Positions 52,271-60,310 of a stretch of DNA of 64,000 nt are shown one piece after another (positions within the stretch are counted from its first letter, which is position 1; each line of letters begins with the position of its first letter). The DNA lies in contig CAWBNB010000038.1 in assembly GCA_963789885.1 (NCBI GenBank), positions 1-64,000 on the forward strand, in the 5' to 3' direction. The stretch is from DATEDA01 sp963789885 (GTDB lineage: Bacteria > Pseudomonadota > Gammaproteobacteria > Burkholderiales > SG8-39). The notes under the pieces were generated by a model. That model was not told where the DNA came from. It made no database searches and saw only the letters and a program-made list of their open reading frames with translations. A program made the position numbers and the translations under genes.

Positions 52271-52623
52271 TCACCGCCCCATCCGGCGGTCGTAGGCGCG
52301 CGAGATGCGATCGATCAGCCCCGGATCGCGCGCAGTGGCGCCGCTCGTGTTGAATTCCACGCGCACGCTGCCGTCTGCCTGCGTGCGCACGTTTGCCACC
52401 ACGTCGATGCCGTCGCGCGTGCCGCGGACCTGGCCTGCACCGCGGTCCTCGGCGGTGATTCGCACGCCCTGGTCTTGTCCTCGAAGGCACCCGCCGCGGC
52501 GGACCATGATCGGTCGAACGAAGCGGGCGCCGACGTGGCGTAGACGCTGGGCGCGACCTCGTAGTAGGTGCACCCGGCGACGAGGGCGGCCGTGAGCAGG
52601 CATCCGACGACGATCGTTCTCAT
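52271..52623 (-). pseudogene. Small lipoprotein, one frameshift
   Basis: The frame starting at 52623 gives a lipoprotein signal (MRTIVVGCLLTAALVAGC, lipobox LVAGC) followed by TYYEVAPSVYATSAPAS and FDRSWSAAAGAFEDKT. The sequence continues in another frame with GVRITAEDRGAGQV, DGIDVVANVRTQADG and SVRVEFNTSG to the stop at 52271. The break at about 52470 equals loss of one base; restoring it gives about 117 residues. The family is unknown. Its start overlaps the stop of the membrane-protein remnant as TGATG. Confidence 0.7.
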
Positions 52624-52850
52624 CAGAGCAGTCCTTTCGCGAGTCCCTGCAGCAGCTCCTTCAGCGGGATCTGAAGGGCAAGCACGCCGATGAACGGAAT
52701 CAGCGCCGGCAGCGCGATGGCGAGGACCGCCGCCTTGCGAGCGGAACGGGCCGCATCCGCTTGACCGCCTCGTACAGGCTGAGCGTGTCCGCGACCGGTC
52801 CGATCTCGGGGGCGGACAGCAATGGCTCGTCGAGCTTTACGTCCACCGCG
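52623..52850 (-). pseudogene. C-terminal-like fragment of a membrane protein, one frameshift
   Basis: The 5' frame reads VDVKLDEPLLSAPEIGPVAD and LSLYEAVKRMRPVPLA. After loss of one base near 52740 it continues as KAAVLAIALPALIPFIGVLA and LQIPLKELLQGLAKGLL. This looks to me like the C-terminal piece of a larger multi-helix membrane protein whose upstream part is absent. A GTG at 52846 could instead make it a 74-residue gene. Translation would be coupled to the lipoprotein (TGATG). Confidence 0.5.
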
Positions 52851-52919
52851 CCGAGAATACACCAGACCGCTGACGCATCCGTGCGGGCCCGGCTTGCGCC
52901 AGGCAACGAGCGCCTGTTC

Positions 52920-53153
52920 TTAGTGCTCGCGTGCGTCGAAGTGGCGGAAGTACATGACCTTCAGCGCGTTGAATTCGGATAGCGGCGCGGCCGCTATCCG
53001 CTCCATCAGCCCGGCACGCACCTCCTCGATGGGACGATAGCGCTTCAGGAGCATCAGGATCTCGTCGAGCTCTTCGAATGGCGTTTGCTTCAGGAGATCA
53101 TTGACGGTGATCTGCCCGGCGTAGAGCAGTCGTTCGAGCGCGGTTTGATCCAC
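52920..53153 (-). CDS. Small helical protein, unknown
   Basis: A 77-residue, probably all-helical protein (MDQTALERLLYAGQITVNDL, LDEILMLLKRYRPIEEV, FNALKVMYFRHFD). It has balanced charge and no signal or membrane segment. The start is GTG at 53153. Composition looks coding. Not recognised; no partner is evident in the surrounding mosaic region. Confidence 0.5.
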   Translation of the reverse strand: MDQTALERLLYAGQITVNDLLKQTPFEELDEILMLLKRYRPIEEVRAGLMERIAAAPLSEFNALKVMYFRHFDAREH

Positions 53154-53768
53154 GGCGTTTCCCGGAAGGAGGTTCGCCGAGTATCGCGGTGGATCGCCGC
53201 CTGGGGAATGACCGCCGGCGCCAAGGTGGCTGGCGTCCGCGGCGCGTGGCGCGGCGACCTCGCGATCCTTGCTTGCGACGTGCGTCAGCGGCCCATCTGG
53301 AGGGGGAATCAGGTTGTTCGACCGGTCCGTTCCCGTTTATGTTGACGCTGGTAATGCGCCGGTCGGAGATGTAGGCGTCAATACCGGGGCGAACTTCAAC
53401 GGTGCGCAACTGGTCACCATCTCAGGCTACTTGCGCGACTGCAAGACGAGCCCCTGCTCGCCAATCGCGCCTTAGCCTCGGGAAGCTCAAAACGCCTTGC
53501 AAGAATCGAGCGCCCAGGATAGTGCAGGCGCAGCCGTCGCGGGATCGCTGAAAAGCTGCTCACACCGCGCCGGCTGCGCCTGCGAGGGCGACGCGGTCAG
53601 GGTAACGCTTATTTCCCCCGGTGCGCCGACCCGGCTCGTGGTCGCGTTCCCGCGCGACTGGCAGCGCCGGGCCGGATGCCATCGTGGGCGAGCTGGGCAA
53701 GTGGCATTTGACCGCACGCCGTCGCGTTCGGAGTGCACGTGTGCAGGTGGGTCGCCTATCCTCCGAGC
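53154..53768. other. Gene-poor mosaic stretch
   Basis: About 615 bases of mixed composition, with several overlapping arginine-rich ORFs and none that looks real. A weakly protein-like run on the minus strand (IDAYISDRRITSVNINGNGP, about 53300-53400) may be part of a decayed gene, but I cannot assign it. Confidence 0.4.
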
Positions 53769-54155
53769 ATGAACCCAGACGACCTATTTACCGAACAGAC
53801 TGAGGTCATCGCTCTCCGTGTCGGACAGGCGCTTTTCCGTGAGGGCGAACCTGGCAATGTGATGTACGTCCTCATCACCGGGACGGCCAAGATCGTAGTC
53901 GGTGGTGAGGTGATCGAGGAAGCGGGCCCGGGAGCTCTGCTGGGGGAATTGGCGTTGATCGATGCAGCCCCGCGCGCCGCTACGGTTATTGCGACCACGG
54001 ACTGCCGGCTGACGCCCCTAAACAGAGAGCAGTTCCATACGCTAATCAGGGGAACCCCGTACTTTGCTACCGAGGTGATGAAAGTGATGGCCGATCGCCT
54101 CCGGCGGATGGATCGCCGCATGGGAGGCGGCCCCAGGGGCACGCCGGCTCGCTAG
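53769..54155 (+). CDS. Stand-alone cyclic-nucleotide-binding domain protein
   Basis: A 128-residue protein that is a single CAP_ED fold: FREGEPGNVMYVLITGTAKI, GPGALLGELALIDAAPRAAT, IATTDCRLTPLNREQFH. The phosphate cassette GELALIDAAPRAAT keeps the Gly-Glu and Arg-Ala used for cyclic nucleotides. There is no helix-turn-helix, kinase or membrane part. It may be a sensor subunit or a regulator of a partner protein. The start MNPDD at 53769 is preferred to the upstream ATG at 53733. Confidence 0.85.
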   Translation: MNPDDLFTEQTEVIALRVGQALFREGEPGNVMYVLITGTAKIVVGGEVIEEAGPGALLGELALIDAAPRAATVIATTDCRLTPLNREQFHTLIRGTPYFATEVMKVMADRLRRMDRRMGGGPRGTPAR

Positions 54156-54344
54156 TTCTCCTTTGGCTCGATGTGGTGCGCCGGGCCGACGCAGTAAATC
54201 GTTGCGCCGCGTCATGGGTCCTAGAACCGAAACGAGACGTTGCGCCCTACCTTGGCCGGCGTGTCGGATGTAGACTGCTTTCGGTTCTGGTAGTGGGCGC
54301 ATCGGCGATGAGACAGCGGTGGGAAAAGCGCCCTTGGTGCCACC

Positions 54345-54707
54345 ATGGATGGCTACTATCGCATTCGCTTCGACGGCCTTGCGCTTAATGGTCGGGCCAC
54401 GATCCTGCTCGAAAACGCCCGCATCTATGGCATCAAGGGCGAGGGGCAATACGATCTGGCGGGCCGCTATCGCCAAGGAGGGGGCCGGACCATTGAGATC
54501 GAGCTCGAAGTGCACCTCCCCGGTGGCACTCTCGACGTCTCCAAAGCGCGGCTTAGGCCGCAGCCCGAGGTCGTCGCCCTGAAGTTCGCGCTGTCGGACG
54601 AGGCGCAGCGCGAGGTGGTGCTGACAACAGCCGATGGTCCGCTGGTCGTCAGTCTGGAGCGCCTGCACGATCGGGCCCCGGAGAAGCGCGGCTTGGAACA
54701 TCTTTGA
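54345..54707 (+). CDS. Small beta-rich protein, GrlR-like by pattern
   Basis: A 120-residue protein with MDGYYRIRFDGLALNGRATI then ENARIYGIKGEGQYDLAGRY. The repeating beta-strand pattern with Gly-rich turns recalls GrlR-type regulator proteins, but the match is weak and I do not rely on it. No signal peptide or membrane segment. It stands alone, 190 bases after the cNMP-binding gene. Confidence 0.5.
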   Translation: MDGYYRIRFDGLALNGRATILLENARIYGIKGEGQYDLAGRYRQGGGRTIEIELEVHLPGGTLDVSKARLRPQPEVVALKFALSDEAQREVVLTTADGPLVVSLERLHDRAPEKRGLEHL

Positions 54708-55109
54708 GGCTATCCGAGCTCAGTATCTCGACGCGGAGCGCTTCGCGCAGCGGTTGCATTCAGCCCGAACGACCTTCTCTAAATCCGACCGCACCATGAC
54801 CCGGATGCCGGTGATCGTCCAGCCTAAGCATTACGCGCGCTGGCTCGATACGGAGAACGAAACATTTGGGTGGAAGGTCTGGAACGCCCGGCCGCCCGAC
54901 AATCGGGCAACCGGAGGTACGGCGAGTTGCATCACGTCCACATCGCCGCGAGCTACATTGGGCGACGAGAGATCAATCTACACCGAGAAGATAACGCTGA
55001 CCGGATCCTGACCGGGTCGATAACATATCCGGTCTGGGGGGATTGAAGTCGTCCAACGGACAACTTTGAATTTCACCGCAGCTGAAACCGTGGGCAGTCG
55101 CAGGGAAGT
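54708..55109. other. Gap with a short SRAP (YedK)-like remnant
   Basis: At about 54775-54858 (plus) a frame reads MTRMPVIVQPKHYARWLD. This closely resembles the C-terminal motif of SOS-response-associated peptidases (RMPVIL...WLD). Nothing of the catalytic N-terminal part is nearby. The rest of the stretch has no recognisable gene. It is a fragment left by rearrangement. Confidence 0.45.
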
Positions 55110-56702
55110 TTAAGGGTGCTGTTCGGTTTGCACCAGTTCGAGGATCTCACCACCCGCTCGGCCGCCGTCGACCAGCTGTTCGCGTTTGATGCTGAAGTTG
55201 AGCCCGGGAACAACCCATATCCGGACCTCCAGTCGCGACACCCCCCGGGCGTGTCGCCCGACACCGCGTCCGTCGATTCTGAAGGTATCGAACTCGCCCG
55301 CCGGGACGACCACGTTCTCGCGCCGAAGGACCTGGAAATCGATGTCCGACTCCGAGTAACCGTAGTTATCCTTCCTGCGAAATCGCGCCATCCATTTTTT
55401 CCCAAGCTGCAACTCGGCTGGGAAGACTTGCGCGGGAATATCAAATAGGACCGGCCCAATCTTGAGCATGTTGCCCATGAGGTCGGAGATGCTGTGTCCG
55501 CCGTTGATTTCGACCCGGTCGCCCTCGAGATCCACTTTTGTGATGCGAAGTCTGTCAAGTCCCTGCCGAACCTTGCTGAAGGGATCGAGCACTGCGTAAA
55601 TGGCTTCATCGCCCACCCTGTACCTGCGACCGAGCGGATAGACTCCCGCCGAATACGGATTGCTTGAGGAGCCGTAGAAGTTGGGGACTGGCATCCCGGC
55701 TTTCAGTTCGAGAAGTTTCGCTGCGCCACCCACCGGCACGGGTGATCCTGCGCCTTCGACCATCGGCATCAGCGTGTTCAGTCGCGCTTGTGCGATCTCG
55801 CTGAACTTGCCGTTCGGGTACTCGCGCAAGTAAGCGCTCCATGCCTCGACATCCTTCGAATTCTTGATTCGGTTCCAAGTCGCGAGCTCCTGCTCGAACA
55901 GGCGCTCAAGCTCTGCTTGCGAAAGCTTGGTCGCCGCCGGGAATAGGAAGACGTCCGATTCGAGCGAAGTAGACTCCCACGGGATCTGTGCGCCATTGGA
56001 CGCGAGACGCACGTTGAGCCGAACTCGCTTGAAGGCATCCTCGATGCGCGTTCCGCGCACCGAGAGTTCCCGCACCAGGTTTTCGCTGTACAACCCGTGC
56101 CTGCCAGCTCCATCGGAAGCCACGGCCCCAGGCGCCGTCGAGAACGCAAGCACGGTGCCGGCCGGGGCGTCGAATGGACTCAAGCCCCGCTGCTCTGGCC
56201 GCAACACTTGTCCGACCGGGTTGTCGCGACAGGCGTCAAGGATCACCACGAAAACTTTGTCCCGCGCCTTCGGAAACTGTCCGAGTAGGACGCCTAGATC
56301 GAAACAGCGCGCGCTGAGCTCCTTTGCCGAAGCGACGTTGGCGTCCACCGGGACCAAGTAATTCCGCCAGTCGATCTGAATGCCATGTCCGGCGTAGTAG
56401 AAAAAGCCCAGAGTCACCTCGCTTCGCATGATTGCCTTGCCGAATGCTTGTACCGCCTCCGCGATAGCGTCGCGCGAGACGTCGGTGCGCAGATCGACGC
56501 GAAACCCGGCTGTGCGCAGCAAATCCGCCACTGCGCGCGCGTCGTTGATCGCGTTGGCCAGAGGTGATTGCGGATAGGTGTCGTTTCCGATGACTAGCGC
56601 AACGCGCGACGGGTCGTCGGCCGCGAGCGCCGGCCACGGCGAGCTGCCCGCGAGTGCGCTCGTTGCTGCAACGGCTTTCAGAAACTTCCTGCGATCGACC
56701 AT
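55110..56702 (-). CDS. Tat-exported caspase-like (C14) protease
   Basis: A 530-residue protein. DRRKFLKAVAATSALAG is a twin-arginine signal with cleavage near ALAADD. The caspase/metacaspase domain (about residues 30-270) has the catalytic dyad His106 in YYAGHGIQ and Cys158 in ILDACRDNP. A helical segment follows, with the TPR-like motif WSAYLREYPNGKFSEIAQAR. A C-terminal beta-rich domain (from about residue 340, PNFYGSSSNPYSAGVYPLGR) is unassigned. ATG at 56702 has GAAGGA just upstream; the longer frame lacks a signal. It is divergent from the T6SS genes, with 450 bp between. The substrate is unknown. Confidence 0.9.
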   Translation of the reverse strand: MVDRRKFLKAVAATSALAGSSPWPALAADDPSRVALVIGNDTYPQSPLANAINDARAVADLLRTAGFRVDLRTDVSRDAIAEAVQAFGKAIMRSEVTLGFFYYAGHGIQIDWRNYLVPVDANVASAKELSARCFDLGVLLGQFPKARDKVFVVILDACRDNPVGQVLRPEQRGLSPFDAPAGTVLAFSTAPGAVASDGAGRHGLYSENLVRELSVRGTRIEDAFKRVRLNVRLASNGAQIPWESTSLESDVFLFPAATKLSQAELERLFEQELATWNRIKNSKDVEAWSAYLREYPNGKFSEIAQARLNTLMPMVEGAGSPVPVGGAAKLLELKAGMPVPNFYGSSSNPYSAGVYPLGRRYRVGDEAIYAVLDPFSKVRQGLDRLRITKVDLEGDRVEINGGHSISDLMGNMLKIGPVLFDIPAQVFPAELQLGKKWMARFRRKDNYGYSESDIDFQVLRRENVVVPAGEFDTFRIDGRGVGRHARGVSRLEVRIWVVPGLNFSIKREQLVDGGRAGGEILELVQTEQHP

Positions 56703-57151
56703 GACCGTCCTTCGGAGTATCGCCGCCTCGCGGCTTAAGGGTCGCGCCGATCGTCCATCGTCGATCGTCGGCCCACCGGCGACAGTCCCTCCACGAAGCA
56801 GGAATCGCAACGACGAAAGGGACGCGGAACGGTCGCATTTCCGCCGTTTGCGGGTGAAAATTCACCATGCAGTTCTTTAAGCGTGACGAAACGCCACAAG
56901 GCGATTCTGCGCAGCGTTTATCGTGGTGGTCGGCTACGTGGGCTGGACCAGAGCCACCACTTCATTGGGAGTAGTCCGCTTGACGACTCGTGGCGTAAAT
57001 ATTCACTACGAGCGCGGTTGGACCCCTGCGGGACTTGGCTTAGAATTCCCTGCGTTGGTGGCCCGGAGGAGAACGGCACCAAGGTGCTACGAGGTGCCGC
57101 GCCGTGTCGCCCGGATCAATGCGAGCAAATCGAACAAGGGGGTGGCGATTG
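56703..57151. other. Divergent intergenic region between the caspase gene and T6SS
   Basis: 450 bases that must hold promoters for both directions. The segment TTGACG at about 56980 followed by an AT-rich patch (GTAAATATTCAC) is the best -35/-10-like area, but the spacing is poor. No sigma-54 -24/-12 site with correct spacing was found. ORFs here are short and unlike any family. Confidence 0.4.
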
Positions 57152-57619
57152 ATGCTTGCTGCAAGCCAGTGGCTCCGCCGTCTCGCGGCGATCTCCGGAC
57201 TGCTCCTAGTGGCGTGCGCTTCGGCGCCGAAGCCGACGGTCGTCCAGGTCTCCGTTGAGGCGCTAGCGAACGTAAACCCCGATGCCCGCGGCCGACCTTC
57301 CCCGGTCGTCGTCAAGTTTTACGAGCTCAAGTCGCTCGCCGTATTCGACTCGGCCGATTTCTTTTCCCTGTTCGAGCGCGATCGGGAGATCCTCGGTGCC
57401 GATCTCGTGGCGCGGGAAGAATTTCAGCTCGTGCCTGGCGGTCGGCGGACTTTCGAGCGCACCCTTCAGCCTGACACTCGCTACCTCGGCGTCGTAGCCG
57501 CCTTCCGCGACCTCGAGCACTCGGTATGGCGCGCAGCGGTTCCCGTCGTCCCGAACCAGACCGTTCCGCTCGCGATCAAGCTCGATGCGCAGAAGGTCGT
57601 CATGGGAAGCGGACGTTGA
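57152..57619 (+). CDS. tssJ: TssJ, T6SS outer-membrane lipoprotein
   Basis: A 155-residue lipoprotein with signal and lipobox LLVAC-ASAP. The mature transthyretin-like fold has PVVVKFYELKS, DFFSLFERDREILG, and GRRTFERTLQPDTRYLGVVA, all typical of TssJ (VasD/Lip). It anchors the TssJLM membrane complex in the outer membrane and contacts TssM. The start at 57152 has AAGGGGGTGG upstream; the longer frame to 57104 has no signal character. It is the first gene of the visible T6SS run. Confidence 0.92.
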   Translation: MLAASQWLRRLAAISGLLLVACASAPKPTVVQVSVEALANVNPDARGRPSPVVVKFYELKSLAVFDSADFFSLFERDREILGADLVAREEFQLVPGGRRTFERTLQPDTRYLGVVAAFRDLEHSVWRAAVPVVPNQTVPLAIKLDAQKVVMGSGR

Positions 57620-57638
57620 TCCGCGCGCGGCGAACGCG

Positions 57639-58973
57639 ATGACCTGGAACCGAAAAGTCATCTGGTCGGAGGGCATGTTCCTTCAGCCGCAGCATTTCCA
57701 GCAGCAGGACCGGCACGTCGAAACCGTGCTCGACGGGCGCGTGAGGTCCATTGCTGCACACGGATGGGGGTTCAGAGTGCTCGAGATCGATCCCGCGACC
57801 CTCGCGATCGGCAAACTCCAGATCCTCGCGGCACAGGGTGTGTTGGCGGACGGAACACCGTTCGACATTCCGCGAACAGATCCAGCGCCTCCGCCCCTCG
57901 ACGTCCCTGCCGATCTCAAGGACGAGATTGTCGTGCTCGCGCTGCCGGTGCGCCGACCGGGGGCGCTCGAAGTGGTCGATGATGACGCCGACAAGAGCCT
58001 GGCGCGTTACGCGCCGGAGGAGATCGAGACCGCCGACACGGCACTCGACGCCGGGCGCAGTGCGCTTCTGCAAATCGGCGCGCTGCGACTCAAGCTGCTG
58101 CGCGAGCGCGACGCAACCGACGTGTATACGCGGCTGGGCGTCGCACAAGTCATCGAGCGGCGGTCGGACAACACTGTGCTACTGGAGCGAAGCTATGTGC
58201 CGCCGCTGCTCCATGTCGGCGCGGAGGCGACGCTGGCCGGCTATGTGCGGGAGCTGCACGGCCTGCTCCATCAGCGCGGCGAGGCGCTCGCAGCAAGGCT
58301 CGGTCAGCCTGGCCGCGGTGGGGTTGCGGAGATCGCGGAGTTCCTCCTGTTGCAGGCGGTGAATCGCTTCGAACCGCTGTTCGCGTATCTCGCAGGCCAT
58401 CCGCTGCTTCACCCCGAGCGCCTTTACGTCGCCTGCCTGCAGCTCGCAGGTGACCTCGCCACCTTCAGCCGTACAACACGCAGACCGCCCGACTTTCCAG
58501 AATATCGACACGATGCCCTGCGCGAAACCTTCACGCCGCTCATCGCGGAGCTGCGGCGCTCGCTTTCCATGGTGATCGAGCAGGCTGCCGTGCCGATTGA
58601 GTTGCAGGAGCGCAAATATGGCGTGCGGGTGGCGGTCATCGCCGACAAACAGCTGCTGCGCTCGGCGAGCTTCGTGCTCGCGGTGAATGCGCAAATGCCG
58701 GCCGAGGCGCTGCGCGCCCGCTTCCCCACTCAGGTGAAGATCGGCCCGGCCGAGCGGTTGAAGGATCTCGTGAACCTGCAGCTGCCCGGCATCGTGTTGC
58801 ACTCGATGCCGGTCGCGCCCCGCCAGATCCCGTATCACGCGGGATTCAGCTACTTTGAACTCGAGCAGAGCGGAGAGCTCTGGAAGCAGCTCGAGCAATC
58901 AGGCGGGATGGCCATGCATGTGGCCGGTGAATTTCCCGGGCTCGAGATGGAATTCTGGGCGATCAGAGGTTAA
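57639..58973 (+). CDS. tssK: TssK, T6SS baseplate component
   Basis: A 444-residue protein with the TssK signature N-terminus MTWNRKVIWSEGMFLQPQHF, the middle shoulder and stalk, and the C-terminal YHAGFSYFELEQSG and AGEFPGLEMEFWAIR. TssK trimers link the baseplate wedge to the TssL/TssM membrane complex. The ATG at 57639 is chosen by family start. It begins 19 bp after tssJ and ends 3 bp before tssL. Confidence 0.96.
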   Translation: MTWNRKVIWSEGMFLQPQHFQQQDRHVETVLDGRVRSIAAHGWGFRVLEIDPATLAIGKLQILAAQGVLADGTPFDIPRTDPAPPPLDVPADLKDEIVVLALPVRRPGALEVVDDDADKSLARYAPEEIETADTALDAGRSALLQIGALRLKLLRERDATDVYTRLGVAQVIERRSDNTVLLERSYVPPLLHVGAEATLAGYVRELHGLLHQRGEALAARLGQPGRGGVAEIAEFLLLQAVNRFEPLFAYLAGHPLLHPERLYVACLQLAGDLATFSRTTRRPPDFPEYRHDALRETFTPLIAELRRSLSMVIEQAAVPIELQERKYGVRVAVIADKQLLRSASFVLAVNAQMPAEALRARFPTQVKIGPAERLKDLVNLQLPGIVLHSMPVAPRQIPYHAGFSYFELEQSGELWKQLEQSGGMAMHVAGEFPGLEMEFWAIRG

Positions 58974-58976
58974 GCC

Positions 58977-60281
58977 ATGAGCCACGACGACCCGTTCGCA
59001 TCATCGGGCAACGGACGCACGGTCATAAAGCCCTCTCCTGGAGGGCGCACCGTGATGCCTGGCGCCGCGCCGTCAAGCCCGTCGCTCGGGCCCCTCGAAC
59101 CGCTCGAACCGCTTAGCGCGACGGGGCTGAACCCGCTAGTTGCGGCGGCGAATCCGCTTCTCAACGCCGTACCCCAGCTGCGGGCCACCCTCAACCATCC
59201 GAATCCCGCCGCCCTGCGTGAGCAGCTCGCCGGAGCGATCAGGGCGTTCGAGGCCCGGGCCAAAGCGAGCGGTGTCGCGTCGGAGAAAGTGATTGCTGCC
59301 CGTTATGCGCTCTGCACGCTGCTCGATGAGACCGCGGCCTCGACCCCGTGGGGCGGCCAGGGCAGCTGGGCGAAGCACAGCCTGCTCGTCCTCTTTCACA
59401 ACGAGGGGTGGGGCGGCGAGAAGTTCTTCCAGCTGCTCTCGAAGCTCGCCGAGAACCCGACTGGCAACCGTGACCTCCTCGAGCTGATGTACGCCTGCAT
59501 CGCCCTCGGTTTCGAGGGTCGCTACCGGGTGGTCCAGAATGGACAAGCTCAGCTCGACTCGCTTCGCGAGCGCCTCGCGCAACTCCTGCGCCAGCAGGCC
59601 GGAGAATACGAGCGGGATCTGTCGCCTCATTGGCGCGGGATCGCCCCCAAAGGCAGGTCGATCTTTGCGACAGTGCCGTTATGGGTCGGCGTTGCGCTGG
59701 GCGGGGCGCTTCTGCTCGCCGCCTATCTCGGCTTCAGCTACGCGCTCAACGCCGCCTCCGATCCAGTCTATGCCGAGATCCAATCCATCCGCGTGCAGAC
59801 GCCTACGGCTCGCGAGGTCGCGCCGGTGGCGCCGGTGGCCAAGCCAAGGCTCGGGCAGTTCCTCGTCAAGGAAATAGCCGAAGGTCTTGTCGCGGTCCGA
59901 GACGAGCCCCGGCAGAGCGTGATCACGCTGCGCGGCGACGGCGTCTTCGCACCGGGCAGCGCGAGCGTCGCGGAAGCCGCGATGCCGGTCCTGCTGCGCG
60001 TTGCCGATGCGCTGAACGGCGTGCCCGGCAAGATCGTCATTACCGGTCACACGGATAACCAACCGATCCGCTCGGTGCGGTTCCCGTCGAACTGGCACCT
60101 ATCGCAGGAGCGCGCCCGCACGGTCAGAGACCTGCTGGCGACTCGCGTGCCTTCGGCGCGGCTTTCCGCCGAGGGCCGCGCGGATGCCGAGCCAATCGCC
60201 CCGAACGACAGCCCGGCCGACCGCGCACGGAATCGCCGCGTCGAGATCACGTTGTACGCGGTGCCCACGTCGGTCCAGTAA
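58977..60281 (+). CDS. tssL: TssL with C-terminal OmpA domain, T6SS inner-membrane protein
   Basis: A 434-residue protein. A Pro/Ser-rich N-terminal tail is followed by the DotU-type cytoplasmic domain (about residues 45-215; ARYALCTLLDETAASTPWG and LFHNEGWGGEKFFQLL are diagnostic). One membrane helix follows (about 237-258), then a periplasmic OmpA/peptidoglycan-binding domain (ITGHTDNQPIRSVRFPSN and NRRVEITLY). This extended TssL anchors the T6SS complex to the cell wall by itself; shorter TssL proteins rely on a separate partner such as TagL. Confidence 0.95.
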   Translation: MSHDDPFASSGNGRTVIKPSPGGRTVMPGAAPSSPSLGPLEPLEPLSATGLNPLVAAANPLLNAVPQLRATLNHPNPAALREQLAGAIRAFEARAKASGVASEKVIAARYALCTLLDETAASTPWGGQGSWAKHSLLVLFHNEGWGGEKFFQLLSKLAENPTGNRDLLELMYACIALGFEGRYRVVQNGQAQLDSLRERLAQLLRQQAGEYERDLSPHWRGIAPKGRSIFATVPLWVGVALGGALLLAAYLGFSYALNAASDPVYAEIQSIRVQTPTAREVAPVAPVAKPRLGQFLVKEIAEGLVAVRDEPRQSVITLRGDGVFAPGSASVAEAAMPVLLRVADALNGVPGKIVITGHTDNQPIRSVRFPSNWHLSQERARTVRDLLATRVPSARLSAEGRADAEPIAPNDSPADRARNRRVEITLYAVPTSVQ

Positions 60282-60310
60282 GGGATGCGCGGCGGCGCGG
60301 GGACTAAGAC

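Noticed and set aside
53098..53409. Minus-strand ORF of 103 codons with a protein-like first third
   Set aside because: The remainder is arginine-rich noise, it overlaps the start of the 77-residue gene, and no family is recognisable.
56983..57151. Sigma-54 promoter for the T6SS genes
   Set aside because: Candidate TTGGC...TGC pairs have wrong spacing (13 instead of 10 between GG and GC).
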